This document shows, piece after piece, positions 33,846 to 42,002 of a stretch of 64,000 nt of DNA. Each line of letters begins with the position of its first letter. The stretch's first letter is position 1. Below the pieces are notes generated by a model. The model was given only the letters and a program-made list of their open reading frames with translations, made no database searches and had not been told where the DNA came from. Origin of the DNA: RGIG6165 sp045538835 (GTDB taxonomy: Bacteria > Bacillota > Clostridia > Oscillospirales > Feifaniaceae). Both the position numbers and the translations under genes were made by a program. The stretch is taken from assembly GCA_045538835.1 (NCBI GenBank), contig JAZQEF010000010.1:1-64000 (forward strand), in the 5' to 3' direction.

Positions 33846-34700
33846 TCAATCCTTTCTCATACATATCGGATAAATTTCATTTCTGGATCTGCCGAATATA
33901 GCGGCAGTCTGTTTCATTGCATCTGCTTTGCCCATTCCATCTGCAATAAGTGAAAGGTATTTTTCACGAATAGCGTCTGCCGCATCTTCAAGGGATATTT
34001 CGGGTGTTTTTTCCGCTGTTTTGCCCTCTACAACGAGGACGAATTCACCTCTCGGCTCGATGTTTTTATATATGTCGTAAGCCTCTGCACAGGTTGTGCG
34101 AATAACTTCTTCGTGAAGTTTGGTAAGTTCACGGCAGATGGATATTCTTCGATCATCCCCGAAAGTTGATGCAAAATCTCGCAGAGTTTTGCGCAGTTTG
34201 TGGGGCGCCTCATAGAACACCATTGTGCGGTATTCGTCTTTTATCAGTGCCAGATGATCCATACGGGATTTTTTGTTGACGCTTAAGAAACCCTCAAATG
34301 TAAAACGCGAAGTTGAAAGTCCCGACATGGCAAGTGCAGTTACCACTGCGCTCGGTCCCGGTACGGAATGAACGGGGATGTCATTTTCAGCGCACAGTTT
34401 TACAAGTGCCTCACCGGGATCGCTGATGGCAGGCATACCTGCATCTGTAACAAGAGCGCAGCACTGACCTGATTTAAGTTTTTCTATTATTTCGGGACCT
34501 CTCTGCGCGGCATTGTGTTCAAAATAGGATACCGACGGTTTGTGAATATCAAACACCGACATCAGTTTTGCCGCCACCCTGGTGTCCTCTGCCGCAACAA
34601 AGTCACATTCTGAGAGTATCTCGACAGCCCTCGGAGAGAAATCGTCAAGATTTCCTATCGGAGTGCCGACAAGATACAAGGCAGGTCTTTCTATTATCAT
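33846..34700 (-). CDS. rsmI: 16S rRNA (cytidine1402-2'-O)-methyltransferase RsmI
   Basis: 284-aa tetrapyrrole-methylase-fold enzyme that 2'-O-methylates C1402 of 16S rRNA. The N-terminal LYLVGTPIGNLDDFSPRAVEIL, then EDTRVAAKL, VTDAGMPAISDPGE, VPGPSAVVTALAMSG and FEGFL are all family signatures. Its ATG overlaps the stop of the preceding methylase gene by 4 nt. Confidence 0.95.
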   Translation of the reverse strand: MIIERPALYLVGTPIGNLDDFSPRAVEILSECDFVAAEDTRVAAKLMSVFDIHKPSVSYFEHNAAQRGPEIIEKLKSGQCCALVTDAGMPAISDPGEALVKLCAENDIPVHSVPGPSAVVTALAMSGLSTSRFTFEGFLSVNKKSRMDHLALIKDEYRTMVFYEAPHKLRKTLRDFASTFGDDRRISICRELTKLHEEVIRTTCAEAYDIYKNIEPRGEFVLVVEGKTAEKTPEISLEDAADAIREKYLSLIADGMGKADAMKQTAAIFGRSRNEIYPICMRKD

Positions 34701-35434
34701 ATATCAGTTCTCCTGTATATCTTTTTTGTTTCGGTGCTTTCACTGCCGTCATCATTATATAAAATAAGTTCGGGCAGGACAAGCATATCGCTTTTTACAT
34801 ATTGTTTCGCTTCTAAAAGGAGCAGTACCGGTGCATCGCCCTTTTTTGATGATACAAAACGCAGTTTTTTTATGTAAAACTTATATTTTTCAAGTGTTAG
34901 GATTATATCACTCAGCCTTTGCGGACGGTGTACCATAACAAGTCTGCCGCCGCTCTTTATAAGCAAAGAGGCTGCCTTTACAACATCGTCAAGCGTGGCG
35001 CACAGTTCGCTTCTTGAACAGGCGCGGTCATACTGTGCGCAGTTTTCGCCTGCATCAAGTTTTTTATAAGGAGGATTTGTTATAACGCAGTCGTACTGAC
35101 AGGGGGAGAGTACAGAACACGCATTTTTCATATCACAGCAATGTATTTTTACTCTGTCGTCAAGTCCGTTTCCCTCAACGCTTCGGCTTGCCATATCTGC
35201 ATATTCAGGCATTATCTCAAGTGCATCCACCCTTGCATTGTAATGATGGGCGCACAGAATCGAAACGATGCCGCTTCCGCTGCCAAGTTCACAGACTTTA
35301 TCACCCCTTTTGCAGGCGGCAAAGTCGGCAAGCAGTACCGCGTCAACACCGAATTTAAAGCCTTTTTTCTTCTGTATCAGTTTCAGACCTCCGAGCATGA
35401 GGTCGTCAATTATTTCGTCTGAAAATATATCCAT
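34697..35434 (-). CDS. TrmN6-like tRNA1(Val) (adenine37-N6)-methyltransferase
   Basis: A 245-aa class I methyltransferase with SAM motif VCELGSGSGIVSILCA (about 49-64) and the amino-methylase motif CVITNPPYKK (about 124-133). Family features are LMLGGLKLIQKKKGFKFGVDAVLLADF at the N terminus. This is the Firmicute YabB/TrmN6 form, which lies beside rsmI (yabC) in Bacillus as it does here. The A37 target is inferred from family. I chose the ATG at 35434 with AAGGATA upstream. Confidence 0.85.
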   Translation of the reverse strand: MDIFSDEIIDDLMLGGLKLIQKKKGFKFGVDAVLLADFAACKRGDKVCELGSGSGIVSILCAHHYNARVDALEIMPEYADMASRSVEGNGLDDRVKIHCCDMKNACSVLSPCQYDCVITNPPYKKLDAGENCAQYDRACSRSELCATLDDVVKAASLLIKSGGRLVMVHRPQRLSDIILTLEKYKFYIKKLRFVSSKKGDAPVLLLLEAKQYVKSDMLVLPELILYNDDGSESTETKKIYRRTDI

Positions 35435-35447
35435 AATTATCCTTATT

Positions 35448-35480
35448 AAAAAAATCAGGCGGTACAAGGTGTACCGCCTG
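35448..35480 (-). terminator. Terminator after ferredoxin gene
   Basis: Minus-strand stem CAGGCGGTAC / GTACCGCCTG with a 5-nt loop, then A and T7. It lies between the ferredoxin and TrmN6-like genes and may reduce read-through into the methylases. Confidence 0.88.
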
Positions 35481-35501
35481 TAAGAAACAGTGTGGTTTCT
35501 T

Positions 35502-35672
35502 TTACTTTTCTACGGGTGCACCAACGGGGCATACACCTGCGCAAGCACCGCAGTCAAGGCATTCAGCCTCATCAATTGTATAGATGGGATCGCCTTCTTT
35601 GACAGCACCAACGGGGCAAGCTTCAACGCAAGCGCCGCATGCTAAGCAACTTTCATTGATAACAAAAGCCAT
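35502..35672 (-). CDS. 2[4Fe-4S] ferredoxin
   Basis: 56-aa clostridial-type ferredoxin with two Cx2Cx2Cx3CP motifs: Cys 9, 12, 15, 19 (CLACGACVEACPVGA) and Cys 38, 41, 44, 48 (CLDCGACAGVCPVGA). It is a low-potential electron carrier for hydrogenase, pyruvate:ferredoxin oxidoreductase and other anaerobic enzymes. AGGAGG lies 8 nt before the ATG. It has its own promoter and terminator within the minus-strand cluster, which fits high separate expression. Confidence 0.95.
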   Translation of the reverse strand: MAFVINESCLACGACVEACPVGAVKEGDPIYTIDEAECLDCGACAGVCPVGAPVEK

Positions 35673-35707
35673 AGTAATTTCCTCCTAACAGATGGGTTTC
35701 TATAAAT

Positions 35708-35736
35708 ATAATAATACATTGATTTTAAAAAATCAA
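35708..35736 (-). promoter_or_regulatory. Promoter of ferredoxin gene
   Basis: Minus-strand TTGATT, a 17-bp spacer and TATTAT. The -35 is part of a small hairpin (TTGATTTT / AAAATCAA) just after the protease gene. Confidence 0.55.
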
Positions 35737-35738
35737 CC

Positions 35739-37208
35739 TTATTTTGCTATGATGTCATATGCTTTTATCATAGCCTCATCCTTGTATTCGCCAAACAGTT
35801 TTACAAGGTTTACCGCATCTGTAATGCTTATTAGTGTTTCAAGTGTCAGAGTAGCGGTACATTCAAGGCCGTTGTTCTCCTGATAATTCCAGAGTGCATT
35901 CACGGTGTCTTTGTCAAACACCCTGTCGGCAGTTTCGAGATAGCCGAGTAAAACAAGTCTCTGCTCAAGTGCATAGACGGCATCGTTTTCGGCATAATTT
36001 TTTGCCTCTTTATAGTTTGAAGTGTTGAGATAAGAGAAAGTCCGCTCTATTTCTTCTGTGTAGGGAGCAACAGTCTCAACATCGGGGATAACGCCGATTC
36101 CGTTGTAGTGTGTACCTTTGGGGGAGAGCACTTCAAAATCAGAGACGGAGATAACACTGCCATCCTCCTGCTGATACTGTGTCTGACCTATTGCTTTGCC
36201 GTAAGTAGTAGAGCCGATTATCGTAGCAAATCCGTTGTCCTGGAGAGACTTTGCAAAAAGTTCGGACGCTGATGCCGACATTTCGTTTACAAGTACACAG
36301 ACATTGTCAAATTTGATACCTCTGCCTGTTGAACTGTATACCGTGCGCTCACCTGTTTTGGGAACAGATATTATGCAAAGAGGTTTGCCTTTTCCGGGTG
36401 TGAGCCAGTTTATCATATCAAGACATACGGAAAGACTGCCTCCGAGATTACCGCGCAGATCGATGATAAGATCAGAAACTCCCATTTCGACTGCGGTCTC
36501 AAGGAAGTTCGCAAAATTAAAGTAGACCAGATAACTCTTAAAGTTTCTCACCTCTGCAATACCTATGGTTTTGCCGTTTTCGTCTGTGGTAAAGTAGCAT
36601 GTTATCGAGTCGCTTGAGATCTTGGCGCGTGTTATATCAACTTCATATATGTAGCCGCCGTTACCGTCGTTGCGGTAGAAGCCCATTCTTACCGTGGTAC
36701 CCTCATCGCCTCTGATAAGTGCGGTAACTTCTTCGTATACCATACCAGCAACTTTTTTTCCGTCAACGGAGAAGATATAGTCGCCTACTTTAACACCTGC
36801 CTGTGCAGCAGGACTTGATGAATCTATTTCATCTACCCATATGTACCCATCTGCATATTCGACGGTTATGCCGATACCGTAATAGGTCGTAGGTGACATA
36901 TACGCATCATATTCCTCTGCCGAGAAATACTGACTGTACGGATCTGCACTCTTCATAAGATAATAAATTATCTCATCGAGAAGCTCGGGGTGATTGTTTA
37001 TAAGATTTATTAAAATCGTTCTCAAAACATCTGCTTCGCCCGGTTCAAAAACATGGTGTTCAAGATAAAATTCAAGCAGATATTCAAACAGTTCGTAACC
37101 TTCGTAAGAAGATGCGTCTTCCGCTGCGGCAGCGTCCTCAGCAAAAGCCGTGACCGTGAAGGATAAAAGCATAATTATTGCAAGTAATACAGAAATGATT
37201 TTTTTCAT
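35739..37208 (-). CDS. S41 family C-terminal processing protease with PDZ domain
   Basis: 489 aa: signal peptide (1-23) and an N-terminal helical region. A PDZ domain lies at about 110-190 (GIGITVEYADGYIWVDEI and SPAAQAGVKVGDYIFSVDGK). The S41 catalytic core holds NEMSASASELFAKSLQ (catalytic Ser near 320) and STTYGKAIGQTQ (catalytic Lys). A C-terminal peptidoglycan-binding-like domain (ALEQRLVLLGYLETADRVFDKDTVNALWNYQ, about 420-455) follows. The order PDZ-S41-PG-binding is that of Firmicute CtpA/CtpB, exported proteases that trim envelope proteins or trigger sporulation signalling. It ends the argS operon, 9 nt after argS. Confidence 0.93.
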   Translation of the reverse strand: MKKIISVLLAIIMLLSFTVTAFAEDAAAAEDASSYEGYELFEYLLEFYLEHHVFEPGEADVLRTILINLINNHPELLDEIIYYLMKSADPYSQYFSAEEYDAYMSPTTYYGIGITVEYADGYIWVDEIDSSSPAAQAGVKVGDYIFSVDGKKVAGMVYEEVTALIRGDEGTTVRMGFYRNDGNGGYIYEVDITRAKISSDSITCYFTTDENGKTIGIAEVRNFKSYLVYFNFANFLETAVEMGVSDLIIDLRGNLGGSLSVCLDMINWLTPGKGKPLCIISVPKTGERTVYSSTGRGIKFDNVCVLVNEMSASASELFAKSLQDNGFATIIGSTTYGKAIGQTQYQQEDGSVISVSDFEVLSPKGTHYNGIGVIPDVETVAPYTEEIERTFSYLNTSNYKEAKNYAENDAVYALEQRLVLLGYLETADRVFDKDTVNALWNYQENNGLECTATLTLETLISITDAVNLVKLFGEYKDEAMIKAYDIIAK

Positions 37209-37217
37209 TTTTATCTC

Positions 37218-38900
37218 CTACATCTTTTCGGGGGCATCGATATTTATAATATCGAGTGAATTTTTGATGACCTGCTTTGCGGCAAGGCAAAGAGCAAGTC
37301 TTGCCTGCATAAGAGCCTCGTTTTCGTTTCTTACATAGCAAGCACCGTAGAATTTGTGGAAAGATGCGCCGACAGCCGTACAGTAACGTGAAATACGTGT
37401 AGGCTCAAGCGTTTCTGCGGCAGTAAGAATCTCATCGGGGAAGGAGGCGATAAGTTTTATAAGATCTCTTTCCTCGTTTTCGCAAAGAAGCGATAAATCA
37501 ACGTCGGAAATATCTTTTGCTTTTACACCCTCTGCCTCAAGGTTTTTAATTATGCTGCAAATTCTTGCATGTGCATACTGCACATAGTAGACAGGGTTTT
37601 CGCTGTTCTGTTTAACGGCAAGGTCAAGGTCAAAATCCATCGCGCTGTCCGCAACCTTGTAATCAAAGAAGAAACGTGCCGCATCAACCGGAATTTCATC
37701 CAAAAGGTCCGCAAGAGAGATGACTTTGCCTGTCCTCTTTGACATTCTCACAACTTCGCCGCCCTGCATAAGACGTACAAGTTGAATAAGAACGAAACGA
37801 AGTTTGCTCTTGTCGATTCCGAGAGCATCGAGGACGGCAGGAAAGCGCAGGGTGTGACCGTGATGGTCGGCGCCCAGCACGTCTATTACCATATCAAATC
37901 CTCTTGTTTCAAACTTGTTGCGGTGGTATGCGATGTCAACGGCATAATAAGTGTAAAAACCGTTTGCCTTGACTAAGACTTCATCCTTGTCACAACCAAA
38001 GTCGGTCGCCTTAAACCAGAGAGCGCCTTCTTTTTCGTAAAGTGCGCCTTTCTGACGGAGAAGTTCTACAGTGTCAGCGACGAAGCCGCTTATGTGAAGC
38101 GTAGATTCATAGAACCAGTTGTCATAGACTATCTTATATTTTTTAAGGTCGGACTGCATTTTTGCAATGTTGCGGTTTAAAGCATATGTCACAAGTTCTT
38201 TTGCCATAACTTCGGCATTTTCCTCAAGCAGGTTGTCACCGTGCTCTGCAGCGTAGTCTGATGCGATCACCTTGACATCGTTTCCGTGATAACCGTCCTC
38301 GGGGAAATGTGCGGCATCTTCGCCCCTAAAATGTTGTATGTAGCGCACAGAAAGGCATTTGCCCAGAATATCTACCTGATTTCCTGCGTCATTTACATAA
38401 AATTCGCGTGTGACATCGTATCCGCTGTATGAAAGTACGGTCGAAAGCGTGTCGCCTACGATGCCGCCTCTGGCATTGCCCATATGCATGGGGCCTGTGG
38501 GATTTGCCGAAACAAACTCCACCATGACCTTTTTGCCTGCACCCGTATCATTTTTACCGTAATCTGCGCCTTCTGTAACGGCTGCTTTGACCACGTCGGA
38601 ATAATACTTGTCCGACAGGAAGAAGTTTATAAATCCGGGGCCTGCTATTTCGACCTTACTTACATGACTTCCCTCAAGTTCAAGACTTTCGCAGAGTGAC
38701 GCCGCTATTTCACGGGGATTTTTGCCGAGTTTTTTTGATGCTTTCATTGCAACATTTGAAGCGAAGTCTCCGTGTGATGCATCCTTTGTGGGAGATACTT
38801 CAATAGCGCCGTCAGGCAGTTCAAAACCGCATTTTGCAAATGCGTTTTCGAGCATTTTTGAAATTGTTTCTTTTGACTGTGCAACAGGATTGGTATACAA
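37218..38900 (-). CDS. argS: Arginyl-tRNA synthetase
   Basis: 560-aa class I synthetase. The HIGH-type motif is ANPTGPMHMGNARGG (about 126-140) and the KMSKS-type is VRMSKRTGKVISL (about 345-357). The N-terminal Add-1 domain and C-terminal DALR anticodon-binding domain (QYAHARICSI... and EALMQARLALCLAAKQVIKNSLDIINI) are present. The upstream gene encodes a DUF1934 protein, as in Bacillus (ywiB-argS). Confidence 0.96.
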   Translation of the reverse strand: MYTNPVAQSKETISKMLENAFAKCGFELPDGAIEVSPTKDASHGDFASNVAMKASKKLGKNPREIAASLCESLELEGSHVSKVEIAGPGFINFFLSDKYYSDVVKAAVTEGADYGKNDTGAGKKVMVEFVSANPTGPMHMGNARGGIVGDTLSTVLSYSGYDVTREFYVNDAGNQVDILGKCLSVRYIQHFRGEDAAHFPEDGYHGNDVKVIASDYAAEHGDNLLEENAEVMAKELVTYALNRNIAKMQSDLKKYKIVYDNWFYESTLHISGFVADTVELLRQKGALYEKEGALWFKATDFGCDKDEVLVKANGFYTYYAVDIAYHRNKFETRGFDMVIDVLGADHHGHTLRFPAVLDALGIDKSKLRFVLIQLVRLMQGGEVVRMSKRTGKVISLADLLDEIPVDAARFFFDYKVADSAMDFDLDLAVKQNSENPVYYVQYAHARICSIIKNLEAEGVKAKDISDVDLSLLCENEERDLIKLIASFPDEILTAAETLEPTRISRYCTAVGASFHKFYGACYVRNENEALMQARLALCLAAKQVIKNSLDIINIDAPEKM

Positions 38901-38912
38901 ATTCTTGTCCTC

Positions 38913-39332
38913 CTAAAATTCTATCTTAAGTTCCATTGTGTTCTGGCTTATGAGATTGCCGTTTACCTCCAGATTGTAATTCAGATACAGCACCTCGCCG
39001 TTATCTATGGGTGTTCGGTCAAGTTGTTTTGTCACAACACAGAAAGAAATAGTTCCCTCGGGTGACTGCATCAGCGCATGGTGCCGAACACCTTTCTGGA
39101 ATACCATATCTGCACCCGCACCGCCCGAACGCCACATCGAGATTTTTTCGGAATCTATATTCAGATGAGTTGTGACACCCTGATAGCCTGTAAGTTCCCC
39201 CTCTTTATAGGTGATGGCACAACCGTCATCCGTGCGCTCATAATCACCGTCGGTGATAAAAGTTATCTCGGCAGGCTGAGGGTCACCCTCATATTTTTGG
39301 GTACTTTTAATACTTATTACTGCATTTGTCAT
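38913..39332 (-). CDS. DUF1934 family protein (YwiB-like)
   Basis: A 139-aa cytoplasmic beta-barrel protein of the DUF1934 (YwiB) family, conserved next to argS in Firmicutes. The fold is calycin-like; no enzymatic function is established. Conserved segments are ERTDDGCAITYKEGELTGYQGVTTHLNI, MVFQKGVRHHALMQSPEG and LYLNYNLEVNGNLISQNTM. It starts 3 nt after the preceding stop. Confidence 0.85.
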   Translation of the reverse strand: MTNAVISIKSTQKYEGDPQPAEITFITDGDYERTDDGCAITYKEGELTGYQGVTTHLNIDSEKISMWRSGGAGADMVFQKGVRHHALMQSPEGTISFCVVTKQLDRTPIDNGEVLYLNYNLEVNGNLISQNTMELKIEF

Positions 39333-39335
39333 TGA

Positions 39336-40427
39336 TTAGCTCCCTATCGTTTCAACATAATTTAACGGCGTCTTTCCCGCAGTTATCTGTGAGATGCCCT
39401 TTGTGCTGTCAAGCAGCGAGTCGTATATAGTGGTAGACAGTGATGTAGAAGTGAGTTCTACACACATATCCCAAGTGATGAAAGGCTGAATGTTCTGCCA
39501 CATTTTGACTGCATTGTCTGCCGATACGTTTGCAGAAAAGTCGTCAGGCAACACGAGTGATGCGCACCAGAGCGACATTCCCTTTTGTTTTATGCTTTCG
39601 GAAAGCGATGCACAGCGATCATTATATATACTGCGCAGTGCGCAGATTGAAGCGTAAGATCTTGTAAGTCTGTAAAGCATTTCGTTTATTCGCACGATCT
39701 CATTTGTTATCTGTGCATCCGACGGCGAGTCTGCCATAAACGAATCTGACGGATATATGCCGATATTCGCGCCTGATGCAACAAGTGAGCAGACGCTCAT
39801 GGGTGAATCCAAAATATCCCTGTCAGAGATAAATACAGTCAGATGTGAATTGTGAGATGAAGCGGCATTTAACTGTTTCTGTGTCTGATTGCCTGCACCG
39901 AATGCCACAAAATAATATGTCGGTGTTTTACCGCGCAGCGATGATGACTTGGGCATTGTGATGAGAAGTCTGTTAAAGTCGGCGTCAAGCACGGTGTTTG
40001 CCGTGGTCTTTATTCTGTAAATGCCGCCGCTGAGCGTTGTAAATATCCTCGCATCCTCTCTGGCAATAAGCGCTATTGAAATGTAGTATCTGCCGTTTCT
40101 GTAAGGTAGTGATTCGTAGAGATTTCGGTTATCGCTCGTCAGTGCAATACCTGACGTTGTGTCAAATGCAATTGAAACATTGCGGAAGAACACGTTTACA
40201 ACATTACTTTCCTCCTCGACAACATATGAGGCGTTTACATAGGGCAAAATGAAATCTATCGGGAAATAGACATTTGAACTTTCGGTAAACGGAGCATTTT
40301 TGTTGTCGACAAAAATAAGCTCGTCACCCGAAACAAAAAGGAAACCGCTATCGTCTGCCTGCACGGAAAATGTTGGGCAGATGAGAATTATTACAAGACA
40401 AAGAATTAAGCAAATATATCTTTTCAC
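39336..40427 (-). CDS. Secreted protein: copper-amine-oxidase-N-like domain plus degenerate NodB-like domain
   Basis: 363 aa. Signal peptide (1-24) and an N-terminal stalk domain of the copper-amine-oxidase N-like type (about 30-145; NVYFPIDFILPYVNASYVVEEESNVVNVFF). The C-terminal half (about 165-355) recalls a polysaccharide deacetylase barrel (LTVFISDRDILDSPMSVCSLVASGANIGIY). It lacks the HxxxH zinc site and the catalytic Asp, so it is probably not an active enzyme; this assignment rests on pattern only. The start is GTG with AAGGGGA upstream. It leads the argS operon from its own promoter and ends 3 nt before the DUF1934 gene. Confidence 0.6.
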   Translation of the reverse strand: MKRYICLILCLVIILICPTFSVQADDSGFLFVSGDELIFVDNKNAPFTESSNVYFPIDFILPYVNASYVVEEESNVVNVFFRNVSIAFDTTSGIALTSDNRNLYESLPYRNGRYYISIALIAREDARIFTTLSGGIYRIKTTANTVLDADFNRLLITMPKSSSLRGKTPTYYFVAFGAGNQTQKQLNAASSHNSHLTVFISDRDILDSPMSVCSLVASGANIGIYPSDSFMADSPSDAQITNEIVRINEMLYRLTRSYASICALRSIYNDRCASLSESIKQKGMSLWCASLVLPDDFSANVSADNAVKMWQNIQPFITWDMCVELTSTSLSTTIYDSLLDSTKGISQITAGKTPLNYVETIGS

Positions 40428-40458
40428 AGACAGTCCCCTTTCGATATTATGACATCTT

Positions 40459-40487
40459 ATTATATCATTTATATTATTCTATTACAA
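40459..40487 (-). promoter_or_regulatory. Promoter of the argS operon
   Basis: Minus-strand TTGTAA, a 17-bp spacer and TATAAT, just ahead of the GTG-started secreted-protein gene. Confidence 0.8.
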
Positions 40488-40595
40488 TAATAAAGAAGAA
40501 GAAAAAATTTTCCTGATATAACTTATAATGAGCATATTTTTGCAAAATACAGTAAAGAATAATGCTGTAATGCTATGGTGAAAGGAAACTTGGTT

Positions 40596-41150
40596 ATGAA
40601 AAAATTTATAATTATTACAGTCATGATACTTGCGCTGACACTTTCTCTTGCGGCTTGCGGTAAGGACGATATGACAGGCGAGAACGACATGCTCGGTGAG
40701 ACACCGGTCACAGATATGGGCGATACGGCAGTGGGACTCGGTGTGACAGTTACACACGAGGGCTACTCTGCAACCGCAGAGGCAGCAGGAGAAAGCGCCC
40801 TCGAAAGTTACATTGCAGCAGTTACTTTTGACGGAGACAAAGTGCGTGGGGTACGACTTGACTGTGTGGAGGCAGTAGGCTCATTTGATACAGCAGGCGC
40901 ATTTTCAGCGGATGAGAGCAGTGCATACTCAAAGCGTGAACGCGGTGATGACTACGGTATGAGAGAAGCCTCAGGCATAGGTAAGGAATGGTATGAACAG
41001 GTAGATGCCCTTGAAACGTGGATGGAGGGAAAAACCGTTGAAGAAATTGAGGCAATAGATGAGAATAACACAGAAATACGTTCTTCATGCACAATTTCAA
41101 CCGACGGTTTTATACAGGCAGTAAGAAAAGCACACGATTCTAAAAAATAA
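40596..41150 (+). CDS. Lipoprotein resembling FMN-binding-type extracellular proteins
   Basis: 184 aa. Lipoprotein signal peptide with lipobox LSLAAC (lipidated Cys21), then an acidic linker and one globular domain. The segments YIAAVTFDGDKVRGVRLDCVEA, SKRERGDDYGMREASGIGKEWYEQVDALETWMEGKTVEEI and CTISTDGFIQAVRKA recall secreted FMN-binding-like proteins of Clostridia (some precursors of peptide pheromones). A Ser/Thr flavinylation site (D/S-G-A-T/S) is not evident. I chose the ATG with AAAGGA upstream. It is a single gene divergent from the argS operon and sharing a terminator with pflA. Confidence 0.65.
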   Translation: MKKFIIITVMILALTLSLAACGKDDMTGENDMLGETPVTDMGDTAVGLGVTVTHEGYSATAEAAGESALESYIAAVTFDGDKVRGVRLDCVEAVGSFDTAGAFSADESSAYSKRERGDDYGMREASGIGKEWYEQVDALETWMEGKTVEEIEAIDENNTEIRSSCTISTDGFIQAVRKAHDSKK

Positions 41151-41152
41151 TT

Positions 41153-41185
41153 AAATGCCTCACGGTGTATCGTGAGGCATTTTTC
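41153..41185. terminator. Bidirectional terminator between lipoprotein gene and pflA
   Basis: Stem AAATGCCTCACG / CGTGAGGCATTT with flanking A and T tracts. The two genes converge here. Confidence 0.9.
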
Positions 41186-41927
41186 AATTATATATTGCAA
41201 CTTCTAAAATTTTTTCAGCTTTTTTTATTTCTTCTTCTGTCGGCGTCTTGATGTCTTCCAAAGGATATTTGATGCCGAGATTTTGCCATTTAAACAGACC
41301 GAGAGTGTGGTAGGGTAAAACTTCAACTCGCTCGACCGTCTTAAGATTTGAAATGAAATCAGCCATTTCTTTAAGACCGTTTTCGTCATCTGTAATGCCG
41401 GGTACGAGCACGTGGCGAATCCACATGGGTTTGCCTTTATCTGAGAGATATTTTGCAAGTTTTAAAATGTTTTCATTGCTATACCCCGTAAGCGAACGGT
41501 GCTTATCATCGTTCATCTCTTTTAAATCGAGCATTACAAGGTCGGTATACGAGAGCAGTTTATCAAATTTCTCCAGAAATGACGGCTCATAGTTAAAAGG
41601 CTGACCTGCCGTATCAATTGTTGTATGAACGCCTTTCTGCTTGGCATGACGGAAAAATTCTGTCACAAAGTCTATCTGAAGCAGAGGCTCACCGCCGCTT
41701 ACAGTTACGCCACCGCCGTCTCCCCAATAACCTTTGTAATGATAGACGTGTTCAAACAACTCGCCAGCTTCTCTGTCCTGACCGCCGTCGTGCGACCACG
41801 TTTCGGGATTGTGACAGTATTTACAGCGCATTTTACAGCCCTGCAGAAATACCACAAAACGAACGCCCGGACCGTCGACAAGCCCAAAAGTCTCCAAAGA
41901 ATGAATTTTTCCGATAACTTTTTCCAT
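41184..41927 (-). CDS. pflA: Pyruvate formate-lyase-activating enzyme
   Basis: 247-aa radical SAM enzyme that installs the glycyl radical on PflB. The cluster-binding CxxxCxxC motif is GCKMRCKYCHNPETW (about 30-44), and GGGVTVSGGEPLLQ (about 73-86) is the SAM-binding segment. A full-length activase without the additional ferredoxin insert of other activases. It is downstream of pflB on the same strand, 75 nt away, with a hairpin between. AGGAG precedes the ATG. Confidence 0.95.
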   Translation of the reverse strand: MEKVIGKIHSLETFGLVDGPGVRFVVFLQGCKMRCKYCHNPETWSHDGGQDREAGELFEHVYHYKGYWGDGGGVTVSGGEPLLQIDFVTEFFRHAKQKGVHTTIDTAGQPFNYEPSFLEKFDKLLSYTDLVMLDLKEMNDDKHRSLTGYSNENILKLAKYLSDKGKPMWIRHVLVPGITDDENGLKEMADFISNLKTVERVEVLPYHTLGLFKWQNLGIKYPLEDIKTPTEEEIKKAEKILEVAIYN

Positions 41928-41939
41928 TTTTACTCCTAT

Positions 41940-41985
41940 TAAAAATGCTGATTCCCACGGTAGTATGCCGCGAAAATCAGCATTT
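41940..41985 (-). terminator. Hairpin between pflB and pflA
   Basis: Minus-strand outer stem AAATGCTGATT / AATCAGCATTT with inner CGCGG / CCGTG pairing, followed by TTTTTAAT. Because it sits inside the pflB-pflA transcript, it may be a leaky terminator or mRNA stabiliser lowering pflA relative to pflB. Confidence 0.75.
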
Positions 41986-42002
41986 ATTTCAATTAAATGA
42001 GA

